DNA from: Bacteroidales bacterium
Lineage (GTDB): Bacteria > Bacteroidota > Bacteroidia > Bacteroidales > JAADJA01
Length of the DNA stretch: 64,000 bases
NCBI GenBank assembly: GCA_020052415.1
Contig: JAGVPB010000002.1
Coordinates: 43,506 to 107,505, forward strand
Direction: 5' to 3'
A model generated the notes under the pieces. It ran no database searches and was not told where the DNA came from. It was given only the letters and a program-made list of their open reading frames with translations. This document shows positions 54,793 to 63,782 of the stretch, one piece after another. Position 1 is the stretch's first letter. Every line of letters begins with the position of its first letter. The translations under genes were made by a program, and so were the position numbers.

Positions 54793-57700
54793 ATAAAAAA
54801 CAAAAATATCAAAAATAGGATTCTTAAAATATCGGCTTTTATTCTTACAGCAGTTATTACTCTGATCCTTGTAATCATTTTACTGCTGAGGAATCCTTTT
54901 TTTCATACCGTTATTGCCCGTGTCGCTACCAAATATCTGAAAAATGAGCTTCATACCGAAATCAGAATTGACAGGTTCGAAATCGGGATCAATAAAAGTA
55001 TTTCATTAAAAAACCTCCTGGTTCTTGATCGTCAAAACGATACGCTGATCTATGCAGGATCACTTTACCTGAGGTTTCAGAACATTAATTTCAAAACCGG
55101 GGAATTTGAATTCAATGCCATCGAATTAAGAAACGCTGATGTCAGGTTAATAAGAAATACTCCCGATGAAGATTTCAATTACCGCTTTATTGCTGATTAC
55201 CTTGGTTTAAAAGACACCATCACAGAAGATGCATATCCATCCGATAGCATTGAAACCGGATCGAAGAACCAATATTTTAAATCCGAAAAGATAATTCTTT
55301 CAAACTGCCGTTTTATTTATCAGAATCAGAAGGATACCCTGCATCAAAATTTCGTTAACTTCGAAGATATTGATATTGTAATAAAAGAACTTGAAACCGG
55401 TGAATCCAAAGTTGAAAACGATGCTGTTACTACTCAAATCCGTCATCTTTCATTCGCCGAGAAGAGCGGATTTATAGTTGATAGTTTATCCTGTTATTTT
55501 ACATTAGATTCGAGTAAAATTGATGCAGAAAATCTGCTTGTGAGAACATCAAAGAATGATCTTGATCTCGATATAAAATTCAAGTACAACGGTTTTGAGG
55601 ATTTTAATGATTTTATTCATAAAGTCAGGATTGACGCCAACCTGAGGGCTTCGCAATCGAACCTGTATGATGCCGGATATTTTGCTCCGATACTTTTTGA
55701 AATGGACAATAAGATTCAGGTTTCCGGTAAGATTTCAGGAACTGTTGAAAATTTCAAAGCAAGTGATCTGGATTTTGCCTTTGGTCAGAACACACATTAT
55801 AACGGAAATATACAAATGAACGGATTGCCGGATTTTTTTGAAACATTTATACACCTTTCAATTAAAGAATCTACCACCTCCTCCTTTGATATTATGCAAT
55901 TTAATCTTCCTGTTGAAAACCATAATTTGGTACTGCCCGAAATTCTTGAAAAACTCGGATTGATCGAAATAAAAGGCAAGTTCACAGGATTTTACAATGA
56001 TTTTGTTTCTTACGGCTGGTTCAACACTGATGTCGGACAACTCAATACCGACCTTCTGTTAAAGCTTAATCCGAATAATATTATTGAATACAGTGGTAAA
56101 GTTTCAGCCGATAGTTTACAGGCGGGGAAGCTTTTTGGCATAGAGTCCTATATAAACCAACTTAATTTGAATGCTGAAATTCATGGTCAGGGGTTGACAT
56201 TTGAAACGATGGAAGCAGACATTAAATGCAAAATCACTTCGCTTGAATTCATGAACACGGTTTATAATGAAATAATCCTGTCAGGAAATTTAAATGATAA
56301 AAAAATCAAAGGTAAATGCAAAGTCAGCGATGAACTTATTTCACTGGATATTAATGGAAATGCCGATTACAGTCAAAGCATTCCAAGCTATAATTTTATT
56401 GCAGCCATCCGAAATGCCCGCATTGATTTAATGAATATCATTGAACACGACACATCAATGAACCTTTCAACAAATTTAAATGTCAGGTTAATTGGAAACC
56501 AGTTTGATAATCTGCAGGGAATCGTTATTATAGACAGCACTATGTATTTTGAGAAGGGAGAAACCTATTTTATGAGGGATTTTACCCTAAGCATAACACG
56601 GGACGAAGCCGAATACGCACTGATCCGACTATTTTCCGATTTTATTGACGCTTCCTTCGAAGGCAAATTCCTGATAAAGGAATTACCTTATCAATTCAAT
56701 TTCTTTCTGAATAATTATCTCGATACGCTAATTACTGACCTTCCATTCGAAAAGAACACGCTTCAGCCTCAGGATTTTATTTTTGATGTCGAATTAAAAA
56801 ATTCGAAAATGTTAACTGAATTGTTTTTCCCTCAAATAAGTATTGCTGCAGGGACCAAAATTACAGGTGGATTTAACTCACAGATAGAGAACCTGTTTTT
56901 TGATGCTTCAGGGGATGAGATCATCCTTTATGGAAAAAAAATAACTAACTGGGATGCAGAATTTCACATCATGCAGGATAAAATTCTTCTCGATTCAAAA
57001 GCCGATCATGTTTTCCTTACCGATTCCCTCCAGGTTGATAGCCTTCATGTTCTGGTCACCGCTGCAAGGGATACGGTTATTTTTTCGGTTTTATGGGATA
57101 ACAATAACTGGGAAAATGCAAATTACGGCGATTTGAATGGATATCTGGCTTTATATGGAAAAAATGAGATGAAATTGAAATTCGATAAAGGAAATATAGT
57201 AGTTAACGACGTTTCGTGGAAGATCAATAATGAAAATTATCTGGTCATTGATTCGGGAAGTTATATATTCAACAATATTGCTCTTTACAGCGACGAACAG
57301 GGATTAAAATTAAACGGTATAATTTCTGAGAGTATAAATGACACACTGATTATCAGTTTCGAAAATTTTAATTTATCCAGCACCGATAAATTCCTCGGCA
57401 GCTATGGGATAGATCTTGACGGAACGATAAACGGTGACTTTAAAATCGTTGATTTTTTCGGCACACCCAATTACATTTCAGATATAGAAGTTTCCGATCT
57501 GAACTTTAATAAAGAAAAACTTGGCGAGGCGGTCATCAAAAGTACATGGCATCCTAAGGAAGAAGCTTTCATCATTATTGCTGAAATTATTTATACAGGC
57601 AATATCGGTAAAAGTAAAACCCTTGAAGTCAATGGTACATTTTATCCCAATAAAAAATCCAATAATTTCGACATTGATATTCAGCTTTTCAATTACAAGC

Positions 57701-59283
57701 TTAAAACAATTGAGCCTTTCGTCAGAGTTTTCAGTTCCCGGGTTGACGGACTTGCTTCCGGTCAACTTAAACTCAGCGGTTCAACTTCGGAACCAAACCT
57801 GACAGGCGAAATTTCCCTGATGAGAGCTAAAATCAAAATTGACTATCTGAATGTTAGTTATACTCTGGCCGATAAGTTTTATTTTGAGAATAACCTCATC
57901 CATTTTAATAATGTTACGGTTTATGATTCATTAGGTAACCAGGCTATTACTTCAGGAAAGATCCGGCATGATCATCTTCGTAATTTTAACCTTGATCTGA
58001 ATTTTAAAGCCACCAAACTTGCAGGGCTTAATACTACACGCGGACAGAATGAATCATTTTACGGCACTGCTTTGGCATCAGGAACATTCAGGATTTCAGG
58101 GCCGCCCGACAATCTGGAGATGGATATTAATATCACTTCGGAGAAAGGTACCAGTATTAAAATACCTGTTTCGTTCGGAGCAGAAGTCACAGAAAATAAT
58201 TATATCATTTTCCTTGAAAATAAAAAAACACAAGAGAATGATAGCTTGGTCCTGTCGAAATATGAGGCCAACCTGAACGGATTGAGTTTAAAGCTGGATA
58301 TGAATATCACTCATGATGCAAATATTCAGATGTTCCTGCCTTACCAGATGGGGAACATACAGGCAAACGGTAAAGGAGAAATTAAAATGAGAGTTGCTCC
58401 AGGAGGTACATTTACGATGTTAGGGGAATATATCATTAACAGGGGTTCTCTTTTTCTTACTTTGCAAAACATTCTGAACCGCAATTTCGACATCCGCCGG
58501 GGGAGCAAAATAGCCTGGTCGGGAGATCCTTATAATGCCCAAATTGATCTTAAAGCCGTTTATAAAGTAAAGACCAAACTTGGTGATTACGTCCCTGAGC
58601 AGGATGCTGAAACACCTGTACAGGTTGACTGTATTATTACCTTATCCAAAAATCTGTTCAATCCCGATATCAAGTTCACCATAGAGTTTCCGGATTTAAA
58701 GGAAGAAAGCAAACAAATTATTTATTCACAACTCGATACCAATGACCAGGCATTGATGAGCCAGCAAATGATATCATTGCTGCTGTTGAATACCTTATAC
58801 CACAGTTCAGGTACTTCCGGGTCAGTTGGGTTCAATACATTTTCACTTGTAACCAACCAGCTTAATAACTGGTTATCTAAACTGAGTGATGATGTAAACA
58901 TTGGAGTTAATTACCGTCCGGGTACTGATGTTACCTCCGATGAAGTGGAAGTTGCATTATCTACGCAACTCTTCGATGAAAGGGTTCTTATTGATGGAAA
59001 CCTCGGGGTTAAAAGCGGATCAGAAAACACCAGCAACAATAATAATCTTGTCGGTGAAGTGAATGTGGATGTTAAAATAACCAGGGACGGCAGATTCAGG
59101 GCAAAGGCTTTCAATAAGTCAAACAACAACTACCTTTATAAAAATTATGCGCCTTATACGCAGGGGGTTGGGTTATTTTATACCGAAGACTTCAATAAGT
59201 TTGGCGATCTTTTCAGAAAGAAAGAGAAAAAAAATATCAAAATCAAACAAAAGCCACCGGAAGAACAAAGTATGAATAAATGA
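54793..59283 (+). CDS. tamB: TamB-like translocation/assembly protein with no canonical start codon
   Basis: About 1,496 residues if read from an ATA at 54793. The frame opens after a TAA at 54790, then gives IKNKNIKNRILKISAFI and a membrane anchor (LTAVITLILVIILLLRNPFF) followed by a long repetitive beta-rich body, and near the C terminus a DUF490/TamB domain (SLFLTLQNILNRNFDIRRGS, PVQVDCIITLSKNLFNPDIK, ALSTQLFDERVLIDGNLGVK). TamB forms a beta-taco duct that moves lipids between membranes or helps barrel assembly. The first ATG in frame is at 55540, far inside the body. ATA 54793 or ATT 54820 are candidate starts, or an ATG was lost by mutation or sequence error. Domain identity is secure, the start is not. 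Confidence 0.88.
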   Translation: MKNKNIKNRILKISAFILTAVITLILVIILLLRNPFFHTVIARVATKYLKNELHTEIRIDRFEIGINKSISLKNLLVLDRQNDTLIYAGSLYLRFQNINFKTGEFEFNAIELRNADVRLIRNTPDEDFNYRFIADYLGLKDTITEDAYPSDSIETGSKNQYFKSEKIILSNCRFIYQNQKDTLHQNFVNFEDIDIVIKELETGESKVENDAVTTQIRHLSFAEKSGFIVDSLSCYFTLDSSKIDAENLLVRTSKNDLDLDIKFKYNGFEDFNDFIHKVRIDANLRASQSNLYDAGYFAPILFEMDNKIQVSGKISGTVENFKASDLDFAFGQNTHYNGNIQMNGLPDFFETFIHLSIKESTTSSFDIMQFNLPVENHNLVLPEILEKLGLIEIKGKFTGFYNDFVSYGWFNTDVGQLNTDLLLKLNPNNIIEYSGKVSADSLQAGKLFGIESYINQLNLNAEIHGQGLTFETMEADIKCKITSLEFMNTVYNEIILSGNLNDKKIKGKCKVSDELISLDINGNADYSQSIPSYNFIAAIRNARIDLMNIIEHDTSMNLSTNLNVRLIGNQFDNLQGIVIIDSTMYFEKGETYFMRDFTLSITRDEAEYALIRLFSDFIDASFEGKFLIKELPYQFNFFLNNYLDTLITDLPFEKNTLQPQDFIFDVELKNSKMLTELFFPQISIAAGTKITGGFNSQIENLFFDASGDEIILYGKKITNWDAEFHIMQDKILLDSKADHVFLTDSLQVDSLHVLVTAARDTVIFSVLWDNNNWENANYGDLNGYLALYGKNEMKLKFDKGNIVVNDVSWKINNENYLVIDSGSYIFNNIALYSDEQGLKLNGIISESINDTLIISFENFNLSSTDKFLGSYGIDLDGTINGDFKIVDFFGTPNYISDIEVSDLNFNKEKLGEAVIKSTWHPKEEAFIIIAEIIYTGNIGKSKTLEVNGTFYPNKKSNNFDIDIQLFNYKLKTIEPFVRVFSSRVDGLASGQLKLSGSTSEPNLTGEISLMRAKIKIDYLNVSYTLADKFYFENNLIHFNNVTVYDSLGNQAITSGKIRHDHLRNFNLDLNFKATKLAGLNTTRGQNESFYGTALASGTFRISGPPDNLEMDINITSEKGTSIKIPVSFGAEVTENNYIIFLENKKTQENDSLVLSKYEANLNGLSLKLDMNITHDANIQMFLPYQMGNIQANGKGEIKMRVAPGGTFTMLGEYIINRGSLFLTLQNILNRNFDIRRGSKIAWSGDPYNAQIDLKAVYKVKTKLGDYVPEQDAETPVQVDCIITLSKNLFNPDIKFTIEFPDLKEESKQIIYSQLDTNDQALMSQQMISLLLLNTLYHSSGTSGSVGFNTFSLVTNQLNNWLSKLSDDVNIGVNYRPGTDVTSDEVEVALSTQLFDERVLIDGNLGVKSGSENTSNNNNLVGEVNVDVKITRDGRFRAKAFNKSNNNYLYKNYAPYTQGVGLFYTEDFNKFGDLFRKKEKKNIKIKQKPPEEQSMNK

Positions 59284-59307
59284 ATGAAAATTGTTGAAAA
59301 ATGAATA

Positions 59308-59315
59308 TATCTTTG
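59308..59315 (+). promoter_or_regulatory. -7 promoter box for DUF4293 gene
   Basis: TATCTTTG matches the -7 consensus, 25 bases before the ATG at 59341. Confidence 0.45.
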
Positions 59316-59340
59316 CTGAAATTTTTAATACAGGTCATCC

Positions 59341-59835
59341 ATGATTCAAAGGCTGCAAACCCTATTTCTTTTTCTGGCAATTTGCGCAATTGTCATTATG
59401 ATGTTTTATCCCGTTTCAAGTATCACTGAATATACACAATTCAATACACAATCGCTCGAAACGGACTATTACGAACTTTTTGTTACTGGTTTACACGATC
59501 CTTCGCCCACAAGTGCACCGCAAACAAGTCAGAGTTCCTGGATTCCTCTGATGGTTGTAACGGTAATGGTACTGGCAACTATCGGGTACACAATTTTCAG
59601 GTACAAATCGAGGCAATTTCAGCTCAAGCTTGTTAAAAGCGCTATATTTATAAATATTGTAATGGTGGCGGGCATATTTTTGAATTATCCCAAACTTTTC
59701 ACTCGTACCACAGTAAGCATTGACCCTGGTCCGGGAGCATATTTCTCCCTCATTTCACTGATCATGCTTGTCATTGCTCATCGTTATATTCTAAAGGACG
59801 AAAAGCTGGTTCGGTCGTCCGACAGGCTGCGGTGA
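59341..59835 (+). CDS. DUF4293 family membrane protein
   Basis: A 164-residue inner-membrane protein with four hydrophobic segments (LFLFLAICAIVIMMFY, PLMVVTVMVLATIGYTI, IFINIVMVAGIFLNY, YFSLISLIMLVIAHRYI) and the family-typical ends MIQRLQTLFL and DEKLVRSSDRLR. The family is restricted to Bacteroidota and has no known function. It is 57 bp after tamB and has its own -7-like box. Confidence 0.88.
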   Translation: MIQRLQTLFLFLAICAIVIMMFYPVSSITEYTQFNTQSLETDYYELFVTGLHDPSPTSAPQTSQSSWIPLMVVTVMVLATIGYTIFRYKSRQFQLKLVKSAIFINIVMVAGIFLNYPKLFTRTTVSIDPGPGAYFSLISLIMLVIAHRYILKDEKLVRSSDRLR

Positions 59836-60264
59836 CATCATAAACTCAAAGCCAAAAAGTAATAGGTAGAAATACTATGAAATAGGTGGAAATAAGTTGA
59901 AATTGGTTGATATTTATTGGCATTGACATTTCAAACTCCGAAACCGGCACTAAACCCGAAACCCGGAACTCAGAACTCTCTCCATGCTCCATGCTGAAAA
60001 ACGAATGAAGAACAATTGAAATAAGAATAACGAATTATCGGGCAACGGACGGCAACCTGACACTCGAACACAGAACCAGGAACCCTGAACTCAGAATAAA
60101 AAAGCAGTCGGTCTCGCCAAAGGCGAGAGCAGTTTGCAATAGAACCAGGAACAAGTTAAGGGAATAAGGGAAATTGATTGATATTGATTGATATTGGATG
60201 CGCCAACTCAGAGCCCGGGACTCATCTCGCCACAAGCGAGACTGAACTCAAAACATATAACTTT
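59836..60264. other. 429-base gap with degenerate short repeats, no gene
   Basis: Non-coding DNA of repeated words: AAATAGGTGGAAATAAGTTG-like at 59861-59920, GGAACTCAGAACT-like at 59963-59978, the first copy of an 80-base direct repeat at 60000-60079, and two hairpins of the form TCTCGCC/GGCGAGA at about 60112-60129 and 60222-60242. Composition differs from the neighbouring genes. Confidence 0.7.
60000..60079 (+). repeat. 80-base direct repeat, copy 1
   Basis: Identical base for base to 60947-61026, lying on the far side of the toxin-antitoxin pair. It starts AACGAATGAAGAAC and ends ACACAGAACCAG. Flanking bases differ, so the match is confined to this unit. Confidence 0.95.
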
Positions 60265-60591
60265 TCACTGGATCCATTTGAGTAATTCTTCGAGTTGTTT
60301 ATCAGGAATATTTTCTTTATCGGATTTATCATAAATAGAAAGCAGATAAACTACAGTTTCCGAATAATGTATATAGGTTATGATTCTTGCCCCACCTGAT
60401 TTACCTCTACCCTTCGAAGAAATGGCAACACGGAGCTTGTAACAATTTTTTCCAATCGGAGTGCCCTGTTTGGGATTTGTCTTCAGTGACTGAATAAGTT
60501 CCAATAACTCATTCTTTAAGGAAGGATATTTCTGTATAAGCTTTTTCGCTTGTTTTTCAAATACACCAATTGATTTTACCCTATAACTCAT
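60265..60591 (-). CDS. RelE/ParE-family toxin
   Basis: A 108-residue protein of the RelE/ParE superfamily: KSIGVFEKQAKKLIQKYPSL at the N terminus, LELIQSLKTNPKQGTPIG, then YKLRVAISSKGRGKSGGARI and VYLLSIYDKSDKENIPDKQL. Members either cut ribosome-bound mRNA (RelE) or poison gyrase (ParE); this sequence does not settle which. It starts 11 bases before the end of the antitoxin gene, so the antitoxin is made first. The pair sits between two 80-base direct repeats. Confidence 0.9.
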   Translation of the reverse strand: MSYRVKSIGVFEKQAKKLIQKYPSLKNELLELIQSLKTNPKQGTPIGKNCYKLRVAISSKGRGKSGGARIITYIHYSETVVYLLSIYDKSDKENIPDKQLEELLKWIQ

Positions 60592-60787
60592 GTAAAAAAT
60601 CTTCCGCGTTACGAGGTTTTATTTTTCCTTCTTTTATAAGCTTCATCTCTTCAACAGCTTCTTTAATTCCTTCCAATACATCAGCTTTATAAGGCGTCAG
60701 GGGCTTTGTCTTTACAAAAGGAAAATTTCTTAAAAGCTCCAAGATAAAATGAGCTTTAGTATCTTTTATATCTAACAATACTTTCAT
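60581..60787 (-). CDS. Antitoxin of the RelE/ParE-type pair
   Basis: A 68-residue protein from the ATG at 60787 (MKVLLDIKDTKAHFILELLR ... NAEDFLHEL). The C-terminal end is typical of small antitoxins that wrap the toxin, with KEAVEEMKLIKEGKIKPRNA. No DNA-binding ribbon-helix-helix motif is obvious. The frame extends to 60910, but those 41 residues lack antitoxin features and Met42 matches common family starts. It overlaps the toxin gene by 11 bases. Identification rests largely on gene order and size. Confidence 0.82.
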   Translation of the reverse strand: MKVLLDIKDTKAHFILELLRNFPFVKTKPLTPYKADVLEGIKEAVEEMKLIKEGKIKPRNAEDFLHEL

Positions 60788-60946
60788 ATTTCTGTATTTA
60801 TCATTCAAAAGTAATATTTTTTTTGAAACTAAATGACTGCCGAAAATCCTTCTCAGAACTGAAATAAATGGAACAATATTGAAATTGACATCCGGAATCC
60901 TAATGCCCATCCCTCACACCTGCTCCACGCTCCACGCTTCTTGAAT

Positions 60947-61026
60947 AACGAATGAAGAACAATTGAAATAAGAATAACGAATTATCGGGCAACGGACGGC
61001 AACCTGACACTCGAACACAGAACCAG
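60947..61026 (+). repeat. 80-base direct repeat, copy 2
   Basis: Identical to 60000-60079. The two copies lie 947 bases apart and bracket the toxin-antitoxin genes. Downstream, 61027-61090 is a run of short degenerate words (ACCAGTAAC, GGAACTCAGAAC). Confidence 0.95.
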
Positions 61027-61183
61027 TAACACGGAACTCAGAACACGGAACCAGTAACCAGTAACAAGTAACCAGTAACAAGCCACCAGTGTCCGCCTCA
61101 TTTTCCCAAACACGCATATCCCAACGCCTCCAACCCCGTCCTAAAAAAAGTTGCATTTTTTTTAACATTTTTTTAAATTTTCA

Positions 61184-61212
61184 TTGCCATATCAATTTAA
61201 TACTTATTTTTG
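61184..61212 (+). promoter_or_regulatory. Promoter of the T9SS PPC-domain protein gene
   Basis: TTG at 61184-61186 and TATTTTTG at 61205-61212 are 18 bases apart. The predicted start gives a long leader of about 110 bases of A/T-rich sequence. Confidence 0.5.
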
Positions 61213-61328
61213 AACAAATTTTTCTGTTTAAAAATCTTTTTTTCGAATGGTAGTTCAGGTTTAAACATTCAATTTCCTTTTAAAAACAACGTAAAACTGA
61301 ATATTAATATTAACTTAAATTTAAATTT

Positions 61329-63677
61329 ATGAGAAAATTTACTAAATTATGGTTGATGATGATTATATGTTTATCATCATCAGTTGTTTTGTCTCAGAAT
61401 TCAATTAAGGGAAATATCCCTTTTGAGAAAGAAACAAAAATTATCAACTATGACCCATCGATGTATCCTACACCAAAACAAGGCGGTGAAGATATTGCGG
61501 GAGCAGTAGTTATCGCATTGCCCTATACAAATACAGGGACAACAGCAGGATTTGCCAATAACTATGACGAGGTGTGCCCATACAGTGGAAGTACATCGCC
61601 GGATGTAGTTTATAGTTATACACCAGGTGCAGATGAATCACTTGATATTGACTTGTTTGGTTCATTCTATGACACAAAAGTATTTGTTTATGAGGACGTA
61701 GCAACACCTGGATTTCCTTATGCATGTAACGATGATTTTTATTCTGATTACACTTCAGCGTTATTTGGATTGTCTGTTTATTACGGACATACATATTATA
61801 TAGTTATTGATGGCTATGGTGGAGATTTTGGGACTTATGCAATATTGATAACAGCAGTTCCTATAGTTCCTCCTCCAGCCAATGATGATTGTTCAACTGC
61901 AATAGCAATTGGAGAAGTGATTGATATGGCATTTTCAACTATAAATTCAACCCAAAGCGGAGAAAATCCCGGATGTGGCGGCAGCACTAATCCTTATGAT
62001 ATATGGTATGTTTATACAGCCTCATATTCAGGTCCTGCAGTATTCGATCTTTGCGGAAGTGCTTATGATACTAGGCTTGCTCTTTATGATGCCTGCGGTG
62101 GGACAGTTTTAGCCTGTAATGATGACGCCTGCGGATTATCCTCTGGCTTTTTCTACACAGTTACTGCCAGCGCCAGTTATTATGTACAAATTGGTGGCTA
62201 TAATGACGCTGTAGGTACTGGATTTTTATCCATTGCCTTCGAAGACACAGAATGGACAGGAGCCGCCAAAAGTAACGACTGGAACACTGCAGGTAACTGG
62301 ACTTATGGAATTCCCAGTTCAACTACAAATGTTACTATTCCTGCCGGTTTGTCCAATTATCCAACACTTACATCTGCGGGTGTTTGCAATAATTTATATA
62401 TGTATGCCGATGCCTCCGGTTATGCCACATTACTTGATGGCGGCTTCCTGACACTTAGTGGATCAGCATATATTCAAGCTTATTTAACCGGTAATGTATG
62501 GCATTTTATAGGATCTCCCGTTTCAGGTGCAACAGCCGATGTTTTCAAGCTGGCAGGCGGACAACCTGATGTTTACCTGCAAAGTTTTGATGAAACAACC
62601 AACACTTATACTGACATTGTACCCGTTACTACTCCTTTAAACGTAATGGAAGGTTATGCAGCATGGGTGGATGGCTCAAGCTGGACATTTACCTATCCTG
62701 GCGCTCTGAATACCGGCGCTTACGGCGCTGCCGATAATATGACCCGGACAATAGACGGAGATGATGGCGGCAATAATTTGTTATCTAATCCCTATCCTTC
62801 AGGTATTGACTGGGATGCTGCATTAGGTTGGACTAAAACAAATATGATGGATGCCTTCTATATTGAAGACGCTGGCGGATGGGCAACGTATGTATCCAGT
62901 GTTGGAGTTGGTACCGGAAGCGTTATTGCTCCGGGACAGGGATTCTTCGTATTCGTAAATTACGGAGGTGCACCTACAACCGGAACTCTTATAATGGATA
63001 ATAGTGTTCGCGTTCACACAGCAACACCATTTATAAAAGATGCAGTTGCTAACCTAGTCAGGTTAGAAGTCCAGGGAAATAACAAGACTGATGAAACAGT
63101 TGTACGTTTCCTTGAAGAAGCAACAGCATTATTCGATGGCAAATATGACGCCTTTAAACTGGAGCCGACTGATGGAGCAATTCCTCAGCTTTATTCAATT
63201 GCTAATAAAGATATGGCTATCAATACTCTTCCTGAAACCGATTGGGTACAACTTGGATTTAAGGCCAATTTTGATGGTGAATATACCATTTCCGCCATCG
63301 AAATTAATGATATCGCGTCTGTTTGGCTCGAGGATACCTTTACAGGTGAATTTACCAACCTGACCATGGATAGCTATACCTTCAATCACAGTGTTATTAA
63401 TGCACCGGAAAGGTTTATCCTGCATTTCACTCCACTCGCTGTTCCTGAAAACATGGCTGACATGATCAACATCTATTCAAACAATCATGATGTTTATGTT
63501 GCTGTTCCGGCCAATACAAGAGGAACAGTTAAGGTTTACAACCTGATGGGCCAGGAAGCTGCAAGTACTACTATTACCGAAGTCCTCACCAGGATTACTC
63601 TCGATAAGAGCGCTTATTATGTAGTTGAGGTAGTAAGTGATGAAAGCGTTGTAACGAAAAAAGTATTTGTAAAATAA
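61329..63677 (+). CDS. T9SS-exported protein with PPC-like domains
   Basis: A 782-residue secreted protein: signal peptide (LWLMMIICLSSSVVLSQ), two consecutive PPC-like (pre-peptidase C-terminal) beta-sandwich domains at about 55-175 and 180-300 (SPDVVYSYTPGADESLDIDL, YDTKVFVYEDVATPG, then NPYDIWYVYTASYSG, YDTRLALYDACGG), a beta-rich middle region with GIPSSTTNVTIPAGLSNYPT and NLLSNPYPSGIDWD, and a C-terminal T9SS type A sorting domain (INIYSNNHDVYVAVP, GTVKVYNLMGQEAAS, YYVVEVVSDESVVTKKVFVK). It is expected on the cell surface or released. No catalytic domain is visible; ligand unknown. Confidence 0.88.
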   Translation: MRKFTKLWLMMIICLSSSVVLSQNSIKGNIPFEKETKIINYDPSMYPTPKQGGEDIAGAVVIALPYTNTGTTAGFANNYDEVCPYSGSTSPDVVYSYTPGADESLDIDLFGSFYDTKVFVYEDVATPGFPYACNDDFYSDYTSALFGLSVYYGHTYYIVIDGYGGDFGTYAILITAVPIVPPPANDDCSTAIAIGEVIDMAFSTINSTQSGENPGCGGSTNPYDIWYVYTASYSGPAVFDLCGSAYDTRLALYDACGGTVLACNDDACGLSSGFFYTVTASASYYVQIGGYNDAVGTGFLSIAFEDTEWTGAAKSNDWNTAGNWTYGIPSSTTNVTIPAGLSNYPTLTSAGVCNNLYMYADASGYATLLDGGFLTLSGSAYIQAYLTGNVWHFIGSPVSGATADVFKLAGGQPDVYLQSFDETTNTYTDIVPVTTPLNVMEGYAAWVDGSSWTFTYPGALNTGAYGAADNMTRTIDGDDGGNNLLSNPYPSGIDWDAALGWTKTNMMDAFYIEDAGGWATYVSSVGVGTGSVIAPGQGFFVFVNYGGAPTTGTLIMDNSVRVHTATPFIKDAVANLVRLEVQGNNKTDETVVRFLEEATALFDGKYDAFKLEPTDGAIPQLYSIANKDMAINTLPETDWVQLGFKANFDGEYTISAIEINDIASVWLEDTFTGEFTNLTMDSYTFNHSVINAPERFILHFTPLAVPENMADMINIYSNNHDVYVAVPANTRGTVKVYNLMGQEAASTTITEVLTRITLDKSAYYVVEVVSDESVVTKKVFVK

Positions 63678-63681
63678 GCCT

Positions 63682-63738
63682 CCCCCCAGCTCCCTCCTTA
63701 CCTTCGACAAGCTCAGGGTGAGGAGGGGGAGTTGGGGA
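63682..63738. repeat. REP-like palindrome containing the CTTCGACAAGCTCAGG element
   Basis: An imperfect inverted repeat (C-rich left arm about 63682-63702, G-rich right arm about 63716-63737) around CCTTCGACAAGCTCAGGGT. This core is a word I know from intergenic palindromic repeats in Bacteroidota and other environmental genomes, often mistranslated as FDKLRTG. It fills most of the gap between the T9SS gene and the PID-CTERM-like gene and could also act as a terminator. Confidence 0.7.
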
Positions 63739-63782
63739 CTGGGTTAAAAGAAGTTATGTTGAATAAAATAAAAAATACAGAT

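Larger units (their letters stand above)
60788..61328. other. 541-base gap upstream of the T9SS gene, repeats and promoter only
   Basis: Holds the 5' region of the toxin-antitoxin pair, copy 2 of the direct repeat, an ACCAGTAAC-type degenerate run at 61021-61090, then very AT-rich promoter DNA. The leftward frame at 60914-61168 translates the repeat words and is not a gene. Confidence 0.7.

Noticed and set aside
54700..55540. Programmed frameshift upstream of tamB
   Set aside because: No ATG, GTG or overlapping frame with TamB-like sequence exists in the other two frames before 54793. A rare or lost start codon explains it more simply.
60914..61168. Leftward 84-codon frame over the second direct repeat
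   Set aside because: It encodes only the degenerate repeat words and has no protein-like features.
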